64,000 bases of DNA from JBBPZK01 sp965219175 (GTDB lineage: Bacteria; Actinomycetota; Rubrobacteria; Rubrobacterales; Rubrobacteraceae). A program made the translations under genes and the position numbers. The notes beneath the pieces are model-generated. The model made no database searches, was not told the DNA's origin, and saw only the letters and a list, made by a program, of their open reading frames with translations. Positions 40,526 through 49,744 of the stretch are shown in pieces. How positions within the stretch are numbered: the stretch's first letter is position 1; every line of letters starts with the position of its first letter. The stretch is taken from NCBI GenBank assembly GCA_965219175.1, contig CBDCNI010000001.1:2790001-2854000 (forward strand). Reading direction: 5' to 3'.

Positions 40526-40784
40526 CTATAACCGCTCTTCGAGATTGTACTTCAGAAATACTTCACGCATTTGTTTTACCTGGTAGGGCTTGCACTTGCC
40601 GCCCCGGACTTCTTGCAGGTTTATAAGTTCCTCGACGCCCTCACGGAAGAACTTATGGTGGCTGGGCTCCCGTGCGTTCCTCGAAGCCCAGGTGCAATAG
40701 CAGAGTACGGGCCTGATCTAAGGTTATGTTTGCGTCTGATCGGCCACTGATAATTCGGTCGTAAAGTTTTCTGCGCCTTCCCAT
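40526..40784 (-). pseudogene. hicA: HicA-type toxin gene with a one-base frameshift
   Basis: Frame one starts at ATG 40784 behind AGGGAG and reads GRRRKLYDRIISGRSDANIT through LLLHLGFEERTG, then hits a stop. The next frame continues SHHKFFREGVEELINLQ, PYQVKQMREV and ends LEERL at 40526. Together they match the HicA toxin order, including the catalytic His region (SHHKFF). The coding length of 259 bases is one too many. An extra G in the GGG at 40664-40666 (CCC on the coding strand) accounts for it. Confidence 0.8.
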
Positions 40785-40875
40785 GTCGCTCCCTACAACC
40801 ATCTACAACCAAATTAGCCGTCGAAGTGAAACAAAGTTCCGCTTAGAATACTAGAATAGCGCAGGTCAAAGACCA

Positions 40876-40881
40876 GGGAGG
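40876..40881 (+). promoter_or_regulatory. Ribosome binding site of sbcD
   Basis: GGGAGG lies 11 bases before the ATA at 40893 that begins the conserved protein. No ATG, GTG or TTG occurs in frame between the upstream stop (40857-40859) and position 40983, which is past the first catalytic motif. Confidence 0.5.
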
Positions 40882-40892
40882 CATCGAAGACC

Positions 40893-42044
40893 ATAGTTCG
40901 TATAGCGCACATCTCGGACACGCATCTGGGGTACTCCCGATATGCGAAGCTGGACCCCGCCTCGAACCGCAACCAGCGGGAGGTGGACGTTCAGGAGGCT
41001 TATAAGAGGGCGGTGGACGCCATCCTGGAGCGGGAGGTGGACCTGGTGATTCACTCCGGCGACGTGTTCGACTCGGTACGACCGGCCACGCACGTCATTA
41101 TCGGGTTCCTGAAACAGACGTTCCGCATCACGCGAGAGAGTATTCCCTATCTGGTGGCCGCCGGAAACCACGAGACACCGCGCCTGCGCACCACGTCCGC
41201 CGCCCTTGAGTACGCGAACCTGGTGAACGCCCACTCCGCGCACGGCTTCGAACTGGACTACGAGTTGATCGAGATGGACGATATCGGTGTCGGGGTTACG
41301 CTGGCGCCTCACGGGGCTATCGCTGGGGTTGGGGCGGTGACGCCGGAACGTGGGGCGGATATCAATGTGCTGGTGACGCACGGTATGGTGCCGGGGCTGG
41401 AGGCGAAGTCGCACGAAATGGGCGAAGCGAACCTCCACTCCGGGATGCTGGAGGGAGCTTTCGACTATATCGCCCTCGGCCACTACCACGAGTTCCACGA
41501 GCACAAGAAGAATGCTTTTTATGCGGGAGCGACGGAGCATTTCGGGTTCGGGGAGGTCGGGTCCGAGCCGGGGTTCGCTATTGTGGAGATCGGGGACGGT
41601 GAAATCTCCGTGGAGCACGTGCCTATCGAAACCCGCCCGATGCTCGACCTGGAGAGGATCCCGGCCAGAGAGATGGACGCCGCGCAGCTTACGGAGAAGA
41701 TTCGGGAGCGGACCTCCAGCGTAGACCTGGACGATGCGATCGTCCGCCTCCGCGCCTATGACGTGAGGCGCGGGGTGGCGAGCGGCATTGATCGGGAACT
41801 CCTGCGAGACCTTCAACGGCGCTGCTTGAACTTTTCCCTGGAGATCCACACCGAGGAAGGCGCGGAGGCCGGGACCGACGAACCGGCGACGGCCGTGTTT
41901 GGACCGCTGGGAGAAGAATTCGCGGCTTTCGTCGGGGCAAGGAAGGAGCGCGGGGACCTGGAAGCAAAGTTCGCGGACGAGTTCCTGGAGAAGGGGCGCG
42001 GGTATCTGGCGCGCGCGGCGAGCGAAGAGCCGGAGGGAGCGTGA
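40893..42044 (+). CDS. sbcD: DNA repair exonuclease SbcD/Mre11-like, probable AUA start
   Basis: The 383-residue protein is a calcineurin-type nuclease that processes DNA ends with SbcC. The phosphoesterase motifs are in order: VRIAHISDTHLGYS, VIHSGDVFDS, AAGNHETPR, VLVTHGMVPG and ALGHYHEFH. The first, with essential Asp and His, lies just after an ATA codon where homologues have MVRIAH. Starting at the first standard codon (GTG 40983) would delete it. An AUA start is therefore the simplest reading. Its last four bases overlap sbcC. It diverges from hicA. Confidence 0.85.
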   Translation: MVRIAHISDTHLGYSRYAKLDPASNRNQREVDVQEAYKRAVDAILEREVDLVIHSGDVFDSVRPATHVIIGFLKQTFRITRESIPYLVAAGNHETPRLRTTSAALEYANLVNAHSAHGFELDYELIEMDDIGVGVTLAPHGAIAGVGAVTPERGADINVLVTHGMVPGLEAKSHEMGEANLHSGMLEGAFDYIALGHYHEFHEHKKNAFYAGATEHFGFGEVGSEPGFAIVEIGDGEISVEHVPIETRPMLDLERIPAREMDAAQLTEKIRERTSSVDLDDAIVRLRAYDVRRGVASGIDRELLRDLQRRCLNFSLEIHTEEGAEAGTDEPATAVFGPLGEEFAAFVGARKERGDLEAKFADEFLEKGRGYLARAASEEPEGA

Positions 42045-44911
42045 ACCTCCAGCGGCTCTACATCCAGAACTACAAGCAGTTCCGGGATCCGGTCGAGTTG
42101 CTGCCGCCGGAAGGGGCTATCGGGGTCGTCGGGAGCAACGGAGCGGGCAAGTCCACCCTGTTCGAGAGCATCCTGTGGGCGTTTTTCGGGTCGAGGGGCG
42201 GCGGGCCGCGCTTCGCCAACGAGTCCATCCCGTGGAGCGGCGGCTCGACTAAGGACCCGTCGGTCGTCGAGGTGACCCTGGCTACCGGCGGCGGCTCCTA
42301 CACCGTGCGGCGACAACTCAAGAGCGGCTCCACGAGCGCCGAAGCCCTGGACGAGAGTGGCCGCTCTATCGTGAGCGGTTCGGCTGATGTGGGTAGGTGG
42401 GTCGAGGAGAGCCTGCTCCACATGGACCGGACGGCGTTCGAAGCGACCTTCTACGCGAGGCAAAAAGAGCTTGAGTTCTTCGCCCACGATGATGGGATCA
42501 GCCGGGTGCGTAGGATCAGCCGGATGCTCGGCATCAGCAGCGTCGAGGCCGCCCAAAAACTCCTGCGAGACGACCGGAACGACTTCCGCGCCGAGGCCCG
42601 CATGATAGAAGGTCATCTCGCGGAAGCCGACCTTGAAGGCCTCCAAAACGAACTGGAAGAGGCCCGCACCGTCTGCCGCCGCCTCGAAACGGAGCTTGAG
42701 AAAGTCTCCACCGAGTACGAAGAAGCCCAGGAGAAGCTCGGAAAGGCGCGGGAAGAGCGGGTCAAACTGGACGCCGCCTACCGGGAGCACTCACGTCTGT
42801 CAGGTGAGCTACAGAGGGTGGAAGGCGAGAAGCGCCGGGCCGAGGACCGGGCCGCCGAAGCGGAGAAAGACCTCGCGGAGTTGACCGCCGCCGAGGAAGA
42901 GCTGGAGCGCCTGAAGCCGGAGGTCTCCCGTCTCCCGGAACTAAACAATGAACTGGAACGGCTAGACGAGGACCGGCGCAAGACCGAGCAACGCGACCGG
43001 GACCGCAAAGAGAGACGTCTTGCCCAGGCCCGCGTCGCCGCCATCGAGTCGGAGGTCTTCAATACCCTGGAAGAGCTGGACGGTGACGACGGCGGGGAAG
43101 ACGAGCCGTTGCCGGGCTGGTGGGCGCTCTTCGACCTGGACGGTCCCGAGCTTCTGGGAGAGGCCGCGACGGTACTCGGGGGAGCCGCCGGAGAGCTGGC
43201 GCGGGCCGAGGAAGGATACGAGAAGCTTCGGGAACTCGCGGCGGAGCACGAGGCGTTGCGGCAGGCCACGGAAGAAGAAGCCGGAGCCAGAGAGCGCCAC
43301 GAGGAGGCCGGGAGAGAGATGAAACGTCTCTCGGAGGAGGTCGAGGATATCTCGGGCGGCGAAGACCTCGAAGAGGCCGAGTTGGAGTCGCGGCGGGAAG
43401 AAGAGAAGCTGCGGGAGGTCGCGGCCACCCATCGGGGGCGGGCAGCGGCGGCCGAGCGGGAGGCCAAGAACGTAGATAAGGCTCGCGAGGCGATAGACAG
43501 CGGCGAGGAGGAGCATTGCCCGACCTGCCACCGGGGCTTCGAATCCGGGGAGCAGTTGGAGATCTCCGACACCCTCAAGCGCCAGGCGGCTTCCATCCGC
43601 CGCCGCGCCGCCCACGAGACGGAAGAAGCCGAGAAGCTCGCCACCTCCGCAGACGCGACGCACGAGAAACTGCAGGCGATCTCCGGGAAGCTCGGTCGCT
43701 GGCGCGAGGTCCGCGAAGCCCTCTCCCGCGCCTCCGAACGGGCGGCGGATCGTCTCGAATCGCTGGAGGAGATACGGACCCGACGCGGCAACCTCGAAGC
43801 TAGCCTCTCCGGGTCCGTCCCGACGCAGGAGGAGCTGGAGGAAGCCCGCACCCGGTGTGGGCGTTTGCGGGGCCTGAGAGACGCCCGTCCGGGGGTGATG
43901 AGCCTGGGTCGAGAACACGGAGAGCTCGTCCGGCGCGTCGCGGAGCTCACCCCGGAGATAGAGAAACTATCCGGGGTATCCTACGACCCGGACGAGCATC
44001 GGGAGAAAAGAGGAGAGCAGGCGCGTCTGGAGCGGGCGCGGGGGCGGGTAGAAGAGCTGGAGCGGCGGCTCGCGTCCCGGCCGGAGGTCGAGAAAGCGCT
44101 GGAGGAGGCGCGAGGGAAGACAAAGGCGGCTGGGGTGACGGCCGGGGGGTTTCGGGCGGGGATCTCCACTCTCGGGTTCGACGAGGCTGCATATAAAGAG
44201 GCCGGAGAGCGGGTATCGGTTGCCGAGGAGCGGGCGTCGGGGTTGCGAGATGCACGGGAGCAACTCGGGGGTGAGTGGAAAGACTCCGACTACCGTATAG
44301 AGAGTGTCACTACGGAGCTAAAACGGCTCGACTCCGACCGGAAGCTCGCCAATAAGAAGGCTTCGGAGGCGGCCAGGATGGATGAGATGGACAAGCTGTT
44401 CACGGAGTTCTTCCGGAGCCTCACGTCGCGGGCGCGGCCCATGCTTGAAGCCGAAGCCTCGGCGCTCGTGCGAGACCTGACCGACAGTCGCTACGAGCGT
44501 ATGGAGTTCGACGACAACTACCGTGTCAGGCTGCTCGACCGCTTCGACGACGCCTACCCGATAGAGCGCTTTTCGGGAGGCGAGTCGGACGTCGCGAGCT
44601 TGTCCGCGCGGGTGGCTCTCAGTAAGATCATCGCCGCCAGGGGTGGCGCGACTCTAGGTTTCCTCGTCCTGGATGAAGTCTTCGGGAGCCTCGACGCCGA
44701 CCGTCGCAACAACGTCCTGCTCGCGCTGGAGCGTCTCAAAGGGGCCTTCGGCCAGATCTTCATCATCTCCCACGTAGCCGAAGTGCAGGAATCCGCCCTG
44801 GTAGACGAGGTCTGGATGCTCCAAGAGGACGAAGAGGGAAAGAGCACCATCCGGCGCGACAGCCGCGCCCCCGGAGAGATCTCCGGTCTGCTCCAGGGCT
44901 CCGAAGCGTAG
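42041..44911 (+). CDS. sbcC: DNA repair ATPase SbcC/Rad50-like
   Basis: The 956-residue SMC-like ATPase has the N-terminal P-loop GVVGSNGAGKSTLFES, long coiled coils across about residues 180-800, and a zinc hook CPTC near residue 495 (EHCPTCHRGF). The ABC signature FSGGESDVASL and Walker B LGFLVLDEVFGSLD close it. With SbcD it holds and trims DNA ends and hairpins. The GTG start at 42041 overlaps the sbcD stop (GTGA), so the pair is translationally coupled. The coiled coil is rich in Glu and Arg. Confidence 0.93.
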   Translation: MNLQRLYIQNYKQFRDPVELLPPEGAIGVVGSNGAGKSTLFESILWAFFGSRGGGPRFANESIPWSGGSTKDPSVVEVTLATGGGSYTVRRQLKSGSTSAEALDESGRSIVSGSADVGRWVEESLLHMDRTAFEATFYARQKELEFFAHDDGISRVRRISRMLGISSVEAAQKLLRDDRNDFRAEARMIEGHLAEADLEGLQNELEEARTVCRRLETELEKVSTEYEEAQEKLGKAREERVKLDAAYREHSRLSGELQRVEGEKRRAEDRAAEAEKDLAELTAAEEELERLKPEVSRLPELNNELERLDEDRRKTEQRDRDRKERRLAQARVAAIESEVFNTLEELDGDDGGEDEPLPGWWALFDLDGPELLGEAATVLGGAAGELARAEEGYEKLRELAAEHEALRQATEEEAGARERHEEAGREMKRLSEEVEDISGGEDLEEAELESRREEEKLREVAATHRGRAAAAEREAKNVDKAREAIDSGEEEHCPTCHRGFESGEQLEISDTLKRQAASIRRRAAHETEEAEKLATSADATHEKLQAISGKLGRWREVREALSRASERAADRLESLEEIRTRRGNLEASLSGSVPTQEELEEARTRCGRLRGLRDARPGVMSLGREHGELVRRVAELTPEIEKLSGVSYDPDEHREKRGEQARLERARGRVEELERRLASRPEVEKALEEARGKTKAAGVTAGGFRAGISTLGFDEAAYKEAGERVSVAEERASGLRDAREQLGGEWKDSDYRIESVTTELKRLDSDRKLANKKASEAARMDEMDKLFTEFFRSLTSRARPMLEAEASALVRDLTDSRYERMEFDDNYRVRLLDRFDDAYPIERFSGGESDVASLSARVALSKIIAARGGATLGFLVLDEVFGSLDADRRNNVLLALERLKGAFGQIFIISHVAEVQESALVDEVWMLQEDEEGKSTIRRDSRAPGEISGLLQGSEA

Positions 44912-44923
44912 CCGGAGAAAGAA

Positions 44924-45316
44924 CTACTGTACGCAGAAACCGTTTCCTTCCGGGTCTTGCATGACGGTCCACGTCTCGGTGTAAGAGCCGGTCTGCCGCG
45001 TCCTGGTCTCGACCACACGCGCTCCCAGGCCCAACAATCGCTCTACCTCGGCCTCTCTATCGGGGGCGTTCAGATCCAGGTGAAGCGGTGCCACGGCGGT
45101 CGTCGTCTTGCTCTTTTTTTCGAAGAACAGGCGAGGTCCTTTGCTAGCGGGGTCCACGATAGCCGCCGCCCCGTCGGGGTCGCCTCCCGCCGCCAGCCAC
45201 GCTTCCATAAAACCAGGCGGGGCTTCCTGAACGGCGTAGCCTAGAGCATCGGCCCAGAAGTGGGCCAGCAAGCCGGGGCTTTCGCAGGCGAAAGTAATGT
45301 TTGCCAGTGAAGCCAT
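44924..45316 (-). CDS. VOC (glyoxalase-like) family protein
   Basis: The 130-residue protein has one VOC module pair: LANITFACESPGLLAHFWAD, LHLDLNAPDREAEVERL and MQDPEGNGFCV. Metal ligands typical of true glyoxalases are not all evident, so the reaction is unknown. The ATG at 45316 has AGGAG seven bases upstream; longer in-frame reading to 45376 is rejected. It is convergent with sbcC. Confidence 0.8.
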   Translation of the reverse strand: MASLANITFACESPGLLAHFWADALGYAVQEAPPGFMEAWLAAGGDPDGAAAIVDPASKGPRLFFEKKSKTTTAVAPLHLDLNAPDREAEVERLLGLGARVVETRTRQTGSYTETWTVMQDPEGNGFCVQ

Positions 45317-45403
45317 CGCTCTACTCCTCGTGACGGTGGATCGTGCAACGAGTGTACCGGGATTCCCGTGTTTCACTACGTTCTATTCAACCAGCTCCTG
45401 GGC

Positions 45404-46948
45404 TCAATTCTCGAACGCGACATCTGGTCTCGGCGCTTGCGCTCTGCTCTCCGGGTGATGCGCGGGTCCCAGCTTGTCGAGCAGGTCATCCGCCTGGGAG
45501 GCTTCGAGGTGCATGATCCTGAACGCCGTGCCGCCCGAGCCGGATGCTACCCGCGCCCGAAAGGTCGCGAGGTCTGCCCGCCGCTGGAAAGGACTCTCTA
45601 CAACGCTGCGCGATTGGATGCGCCGTCGGGGAACGACAGAGGTTACGCGGGCTAGAGAACGGCTCCTGACTACGAGACGGTCTCTGTCGAGGGCCCATCC
45701 GGCGGCCCGGTAGCGGAAGAAACCGAGGAGGGCGGCCGGTGGCAGCAGTAGCAGAGCGAGGAGCGACAGAGGCACGGAACCCGCCGCGAACCACACGTTC
45801 AATCCTATTGCTAGAGCTATAAGAAAAGCGGGGATCAGGGCGCGCACGATGTAGCGGCGCAGCGCCCGATCCGGTAGCGACTCAAGTGACGCCTCCGTGA
45901 CGAACTCGGGGGCGGCGGCGCGCAGCAGCCTCTCGGCGTCCTTGCGCGGCAGCAAGGGGAAGAGGGTCGTGGAGACCCCGACATCCTCGGTGCCGCTTCC
46001 GTAACCGGCGCTCTCGACCCGGACCATCGCGAGCCCGAACGGCTGTCGCAAGACACCCTCCACTATCCGGACGGCCTGTATGCGCGCCAGCGGGAGCGTC
46101 GCCTCACGCCTCTCCAGGAGGCCGCGCCGGATGTACAGGAAGTCTCCGTCGCGGGAGAGGGTGAAACCGGAATAGGCGAGCACCGTGCCGCCGATGGAGA
46201 GGAGCCAGGCGAGCAGGGCAAGGGCCAAAAACAGGAAGAGAAAGACGGTCAGAGATCGGGGGGCGAGTAAGTCGAAGATCCGCTCGGTGAGGTTGTTTGG
46301 GAGGAAGTTGTCGAAGACCTGGGAGGCGACGGCCACGAGGGAGAGGGCAACCCCGATCTGGCCGCTGGTCGCCCCCGCTACCAGCAGCTCCCGCGTCGAA
46401 AGTTTACGGACGACCTCCGGCCCGGTACTCTCTTCGTTCTCCACGGCCTGTCGGGAACCTTCGATCTCCCGCCGCAACGCTTCGGCAGCGCCCCGGTCCA
46501 GGGCGGAGAGTGTCGCGTCGGGCTCGTTCGTGCCACCGCCCGCCGTCTCTACCCGCAACTCCACGACACTGAAAAGCCTCTGGACGATGCCCTGCACGGT
46601 ATCCACGGACTGGACATGCTCCAGAGGTATCGTCCGCTCGCTTTTCTGCAAGACGCCCCGGCGCACGTAGAAAGCCCCGCCCGAGACCGAGTAAGTCGTC
46701 GCCCGCCACGAGAGGACGCCCCACACCCCGGACCCGATCACGAGGACAAAAACTCCCACGATGGCAAGCTCCAACCGCCATCCGGTCCCGGCGAGCGCCG
46801 CTATCCCCGGTATTGCCGCCGCCCCGATCCAGCGTCGGATGGTCTTGATAGCTCCTATAAGCATCGCCACCGGATGGAGGCGGTGCAACTCGGGTCGCGC
46901 CTCGGGCTGCTCTTCGGGACGCTGTTCGGGGTTCGGTTCAGAGTTCAT
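45404..46948 (-). CDS. Bacterial PH-domain membrane protein (YdbT-like)
   Basis: The 514-residue protein has three bacterial PH (bPH2) units, each following hydrophobic pairs. Examples are YSVSGGAFYVRRGVL, IPLEHVQSVD, FLYIRRGLLERREA, LPLARIQAVRIVEG and RLVVRSRSLARV. It is probably a membrane-stress or envelope protein, as YdbT is in Bacillus; no reaction is known. It overlaps the smaller PH gene upstream by 11 bases, matching the YdbS-YdbT arrangement. Confidence 0.8.
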   Translation of the reverse strand: MNSEPNPEQRPEEQPEARPELHRLHPVAMLIGAIKTIRRWIGAAAIPGIAALAGTGWRLELAIVGVFVLVIGSGVWGVLSWRATTYSVSGGAFYVRRGVLQKSERTIPLEHVQSVDTVQGIVQRLFSVVELRVETAGGGTNEPDATLSALDRGAAEALRREIEGSRQAVENEESTGPEVVRKLSTRELLVAGATSGQIGVALSLVAVASQVFDNFLPNNLTERIFDLLAPRSLTVFLFLFLALALLAWLLSIGGTVLAYSGFTLSRDGDFLYIRRGLLERREATLPLARIQAVRIVEGVLRQPFGLAMVRVESAGYGSGTEDVGVSTTLFPLLPRKDAERLLRAAAPEFVTEASLESLPDRALRRYIVRALIPAFLIALAIGLNVWFAAGSVPLSLLALLLLPPAALLGFFRYRAAGWALDRDRLVVRSRSLARVTSVVPRRRIQSRSVVESPFQRRADLATFRARVASGSGGTAFRIMHLEASQADDLLDKLGPAHHPESRAQAPRPDVAFEN

Positions 46949-47417
46949 CGCGGGTCCTGGCGAGTTCCGCTATCCGGTCCCGGACGTCGGCGGCTATGGA
47001 GGCGGAGAGTTCGGGGATTTCGTTCGGGCCGGCGGCCGTGTAGAAGACGACGGTAGATAGGCCGAGGCGACGTTCCAGGGGACCTCGCCGGGTGTCGACG
47101 TGTTGGATGCGGGCCAGCGGCACGAGCGTCCGGCTTACCCAGACTATCCCCCGCTGGAGGTCTACTTCTTCGGCCCGGATCTCATACCGCCACCGCCGCC
47201 ACCGCAGGCCTGGAAAGAAGAACACGACCAGCGCGGCCAGGACCAGCGTCCCGAGCGCCGGTAGCACCCAGATATAGATCGGCGAACCGACCCCCCGCAT
47301 CAGCCCCCAACTTCCGAGTCCCCCACCGGCCAGGATCGGCACGGAGCGCAGTATTCCCGTGAGCCGCCAGAGGGTCTTGGCGCGCGGGTCAAGCCTCTCT
47401 GCCGGCTCGTCTTTCAA
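46938..47417 (-). CDS. Bacterial PH-domain membrane protein (YdbS-like)
   Basis: The 159-residue protein has two membrane segments (residues 25-65) followed by one bPH2 domain (RWRYEIRAEEVDLQRGIVWV, PLARIQHVDTRRGPLERRLG). Its usual partner is the larger PH protein encoded next. The start is a TTG at 47417, three bases after the rlmN stop, so translation is probably coupled to rlmN. Confidence 0.78.
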   Translation of the reverse strand: MKDEPAERLDPRAKTLWRLTGILRSVPILAGGGLGSWGLMRGVGSPIYIWVLPALGTLVLAALVVFFFPGLRWRRWRYEIRAEEVDLQRGIVWVSRTLVPLARIQHVDTRRGPLERRLGLSTVVFYTAAGPNEIPELSASIAADVRDRIAELARTRDEL

Positions 47418-47420
47418 ATC

Positions 47421-48467
47421 CTAGAGCATCGGGAGCGCCGGTCGTCCCCGGAGGTCTTTGGCGGCGAGCTGGCCGCAGGCGGCGTCTATGTCTTCGCCCC
47501 GGCTCGGGCGCAGCGTCGCCGAAAGCCCGAGATCCCTGGCGTGGAGCAGGAAGTCCTTCGCCTCCCGCTTCGGGGTGGCCGAGAATCCGGTGTCGGTCCA
47601 GTTGAAGCGGAGGAGGTTCAGGTGGTAAAGCGGATGGTCCAGGAGCTCCGAGAGCGCCTCGACGTGGCGGGGCTGGTCGTTGACCCCGGCGAGCAGCGTG
47701 TACTCGAAAAAGAGCTTCCGGTGAGTCTTGTCCACGTAGTAGTGGGCGGCGTCCATGAGCTCCGGGATAGAGTGGCGGGAGGCTACAGGCATGATCTTCC
47801 GGCGCTCGTCCTCGAACGGGGTGTGCAGCGAGATCGCCAGGTGGAACTGCTCCGGCTCGTCGGCGTAGCGACGGATCTTGTCTATCAGGCCGCTGGTCGA
47901 GGCGGCGATGGAGCGGGCGGCCAGGCCGAACCCGTCCGGGTCGTTTAGGACTTTGAGCGCCAGGATCATCGCCCGGTAGTTCAAAAACGGCTCGCCCATC
48001 CCCATGACGACGACGTTTGTGACCCGGCCCCCGTCTGGAGCAAGGTCGCGGGCGGCGACGAAGACCTGTTCGGCTATCTCACGGGCTTTGAGGTTTCGCT
48101 TGATGCCCAACAATCCGGTGGCGCAGAACTTGCAGCCCATCGGGCAGCCGACCTGCGTAGAGATGCAGACGGTATGACGTCCCTTCTCGGGGATCATCAC
48201 CGTCTCTATGGCGTGCCCTTCCAACGTCTTGAACAGGTACTTCCTCGTCCCGTCGGTGGCTCGCGAGGTCCGTTCCAGCTCTAGGGTGGCAGCCGGGGCC
48301 TGTTCCGCGAGCGCTTCCCGCAGCCCCTTTGGCAGGCTCGTCGCCTCTTCCCAGTCCCTTATGAGGGAGACTGCGAGGGCGTTGTACGCCTGCTTGAGCC
48401 GGTAGGCGGGCTCTCCCCTCTCGTCCAATACTTTTTGTACGTCCGGTAGAAATTCGGCGGCCTTCAA
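47421..48467 (-). CDS. rlmN: 23S rRNA (adenine-2503-C2)-methyltransferase RlmN
   Basis: RlmN is a radical SAM enzyme that methylates A2503 of 23S rRNA and certain tRNAs. The 348-residue protein has the iron-sulfur motif CPMGCKFCATG, the GMGEPFLNY motif, and the substrate-methylating cysteine in the C-terminal DIDAACGQLA. Its size is standard. The start is a TTG at 48467 with AGGAGA three bases upstream. It probably heads an operon with the two PH-domain genes. Confidence 0.94.
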   Translation of the reverse strand: MKAAEFLPDVQKVLDERGEPAYRLKQAYNALAVSLIRDWEEATSLPKGLREALAEQAPAATLELERTSRATDGTRKYLFKTLEGHAIETVMIPEKGRHTVCISTQVGCPMGCKFCATGLLGIKRNLKAREIAEQVFVAARDLAPDGGRVTNVVVMGMGEPFLNYRAMILALKVLNDPDGFGLAARSIAASTSGLIDKIRRYADEPEQFHLAISLHTPFEDERRKIMPVASRHSIPELMDAAHYYVDKTHRKLFFEYTLLAGVNDQPRHVEALSELLDHPLYHLNLLRFNWTDTGFSATPKREAKDFLLHARDLGLSATLRPSRGEDIDAACGQLAAKDLRGRPALPML

Positions 48468-48566
48468 TGTTCTCCTCTTCTGCGTTTAAAGACCGATTAT
48501 ACCGGTGAGGACAAGTATTTGGCCCGGAGTGTAGCAATAGCGCTCCGGGGCTGTAGAATTCCAGGT

Positions 48567-49715
48567 GTGAACTTCATTGATCTCTTTATCGCGCTCTTCA
48601 TCGTCCTGGCCGTTGTGCGCGGCGCCCGGACGGGGTTCCTGACCGGGGCGTTTTCGCTGGCCGGGTTGGTTTTGGGAGCTTCTCTCGGGTCGAGGCTGGT
48701 GCCGTTCCTGCTGCCGAAGAATGAAGGCCCGGTCTTCGGGGCGGCGGTTACTCTGGCGGGCATCCTGGCCTTCGCCGTACTCGGGGACGTCCTGGCTCGC
48801 GCCGCTGGGAACTCTCTACAGGCCCGGTTAAGAGGCCCCGCCCCGGAGGCGCTCGACCGTCTAGGCGGGGCGGCTCTCGGTTTGATCATCGCGGTGATGC
48901 TGGTCTGGGTGGTCGGCATCCTGGCCCTGCAGGCCCCGGCGCTTACGGGCATCTACCCGCAAGTCAACCAGTCGCGCATACTACACACGCTCAACGCGCG
49001 CATGCCTTCGGAGTTGATCACCCGCGCCGTGGCGAGGCTCGACCCGCTCCCCCAGATCCACGGCCCGGAAGCAAACGTGGCGAGCCCGGACAGCGAGATA
49101 ACCTCCGACCCGGACGTTCGATCGGCCGAAGCCGGCACGGTCCGCATCACCGGCGTCGCCTGCGGCTACGGCATCGAAGGTTCGGGATGGGTCGCCGCCC
49201 CCGACCTCATAGTCACCAACGCCCACGTAGTCGCCGGAGAAGGCTTTACACGGGTCCAGCAGGAAGGCGTCGGGCCGGGAAGAAGGGCCAGGGTCGTCCT
49301 CTTCGACGCCAAAAACGATATCGCCATCCTGCACGTAAACAACCTCGGCCTCTCGTCGCTGCCGCTCGCTTCGCCCACGAGCGGGGAGTCGGTCGCCGTC
49401 CTCGGTTTCCCGGAGAATGGCCCGCTGGACGTGCAGCCCGGACGCCTCGGCGATACGCAGCGTGTGATCTCCAGCGACGCCTACAACCAGGGACCGGTGG
49501 AACGCACCGTGACCAGCCTCCGCGTCTTCGTCCGGCCCGGCAACTCGGGTGGCCCGGTCGTCGACTCAAAAGGAGAGGTGGTTGCCACGATCTTCGCCAG
49601 CCGGGCCAATTCCCGCAACGCCGGATACGGCATTCCTTCCGATATAGTCCGTAACCATCTGCAAACCGCATCCAACCACTTGCACCCGGTGGATACCGGC
49701 CCCTGCGCGAGGTAG
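48567..49715 (+). CDS. MarP-like serine protease with CvpA membrane domain
   Basis: The 382-residue protein has four N-terminal membrane helices of the CvpA type (FIDLFIALFIVLAVVRGART onward). A trypsin-like protease domain outside the membrane follows, with catalytic His in VTNAHVVAG, Asp in KNDIAILHV and Ser in RPGNSGGPVVD. Two cysteines, one near ACGYG and one in the tail, could form a redox disulfide as in mycobacterial MarP. MarP protects against acid and oxidative stress by activating a cell-wall hydrolase. The GTG at 48567 lies eight bases after a TAGAAT box, so initiation may be leaderless. Confidence 0.82.
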   Translation: MNFIDLFIALFIVLAVVRGARTGFLTGAFSLAGLVLGASLGSRLVPFLLPKNEGPVFGAAVTLAGILAFAVLGDVLARAAGNSLQARLRGPAPEALDRLGGAALGLIIAVMLVWVVGILALQAPALTGIYPQVNQSRILHTLNARMPSELITRAVARLDPLPQIHGPEANVASPDSEITSDPDVRSAEAGTVRITGVACGYGIEGSGWVAAPDLIVTNAHVVAGEGFTRVQQEGVGPGRRARVVLFDAKNDIAILHVNNLGLSSLPLASPTSGESVAVLGFPENGPLDVQPGRLGDTQRVISSDAYNQGPVERTVTSLRVFVRPGNSGGPVVDSKGEVVATIFASRANSRNAGYGIPSDIVRNHLQTASNHLHPVDTGPCAR

Positions 49716-49744
49716 GGGCCGTATCGGCCGGAGGCTAGAGCGCC

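Noticed and set aside
40983..42044. sbcD starting at GTG 40983
   Set aside because: This would remove the HISDTH motif that binds metal, while the frame upstream encodes it perfectly.
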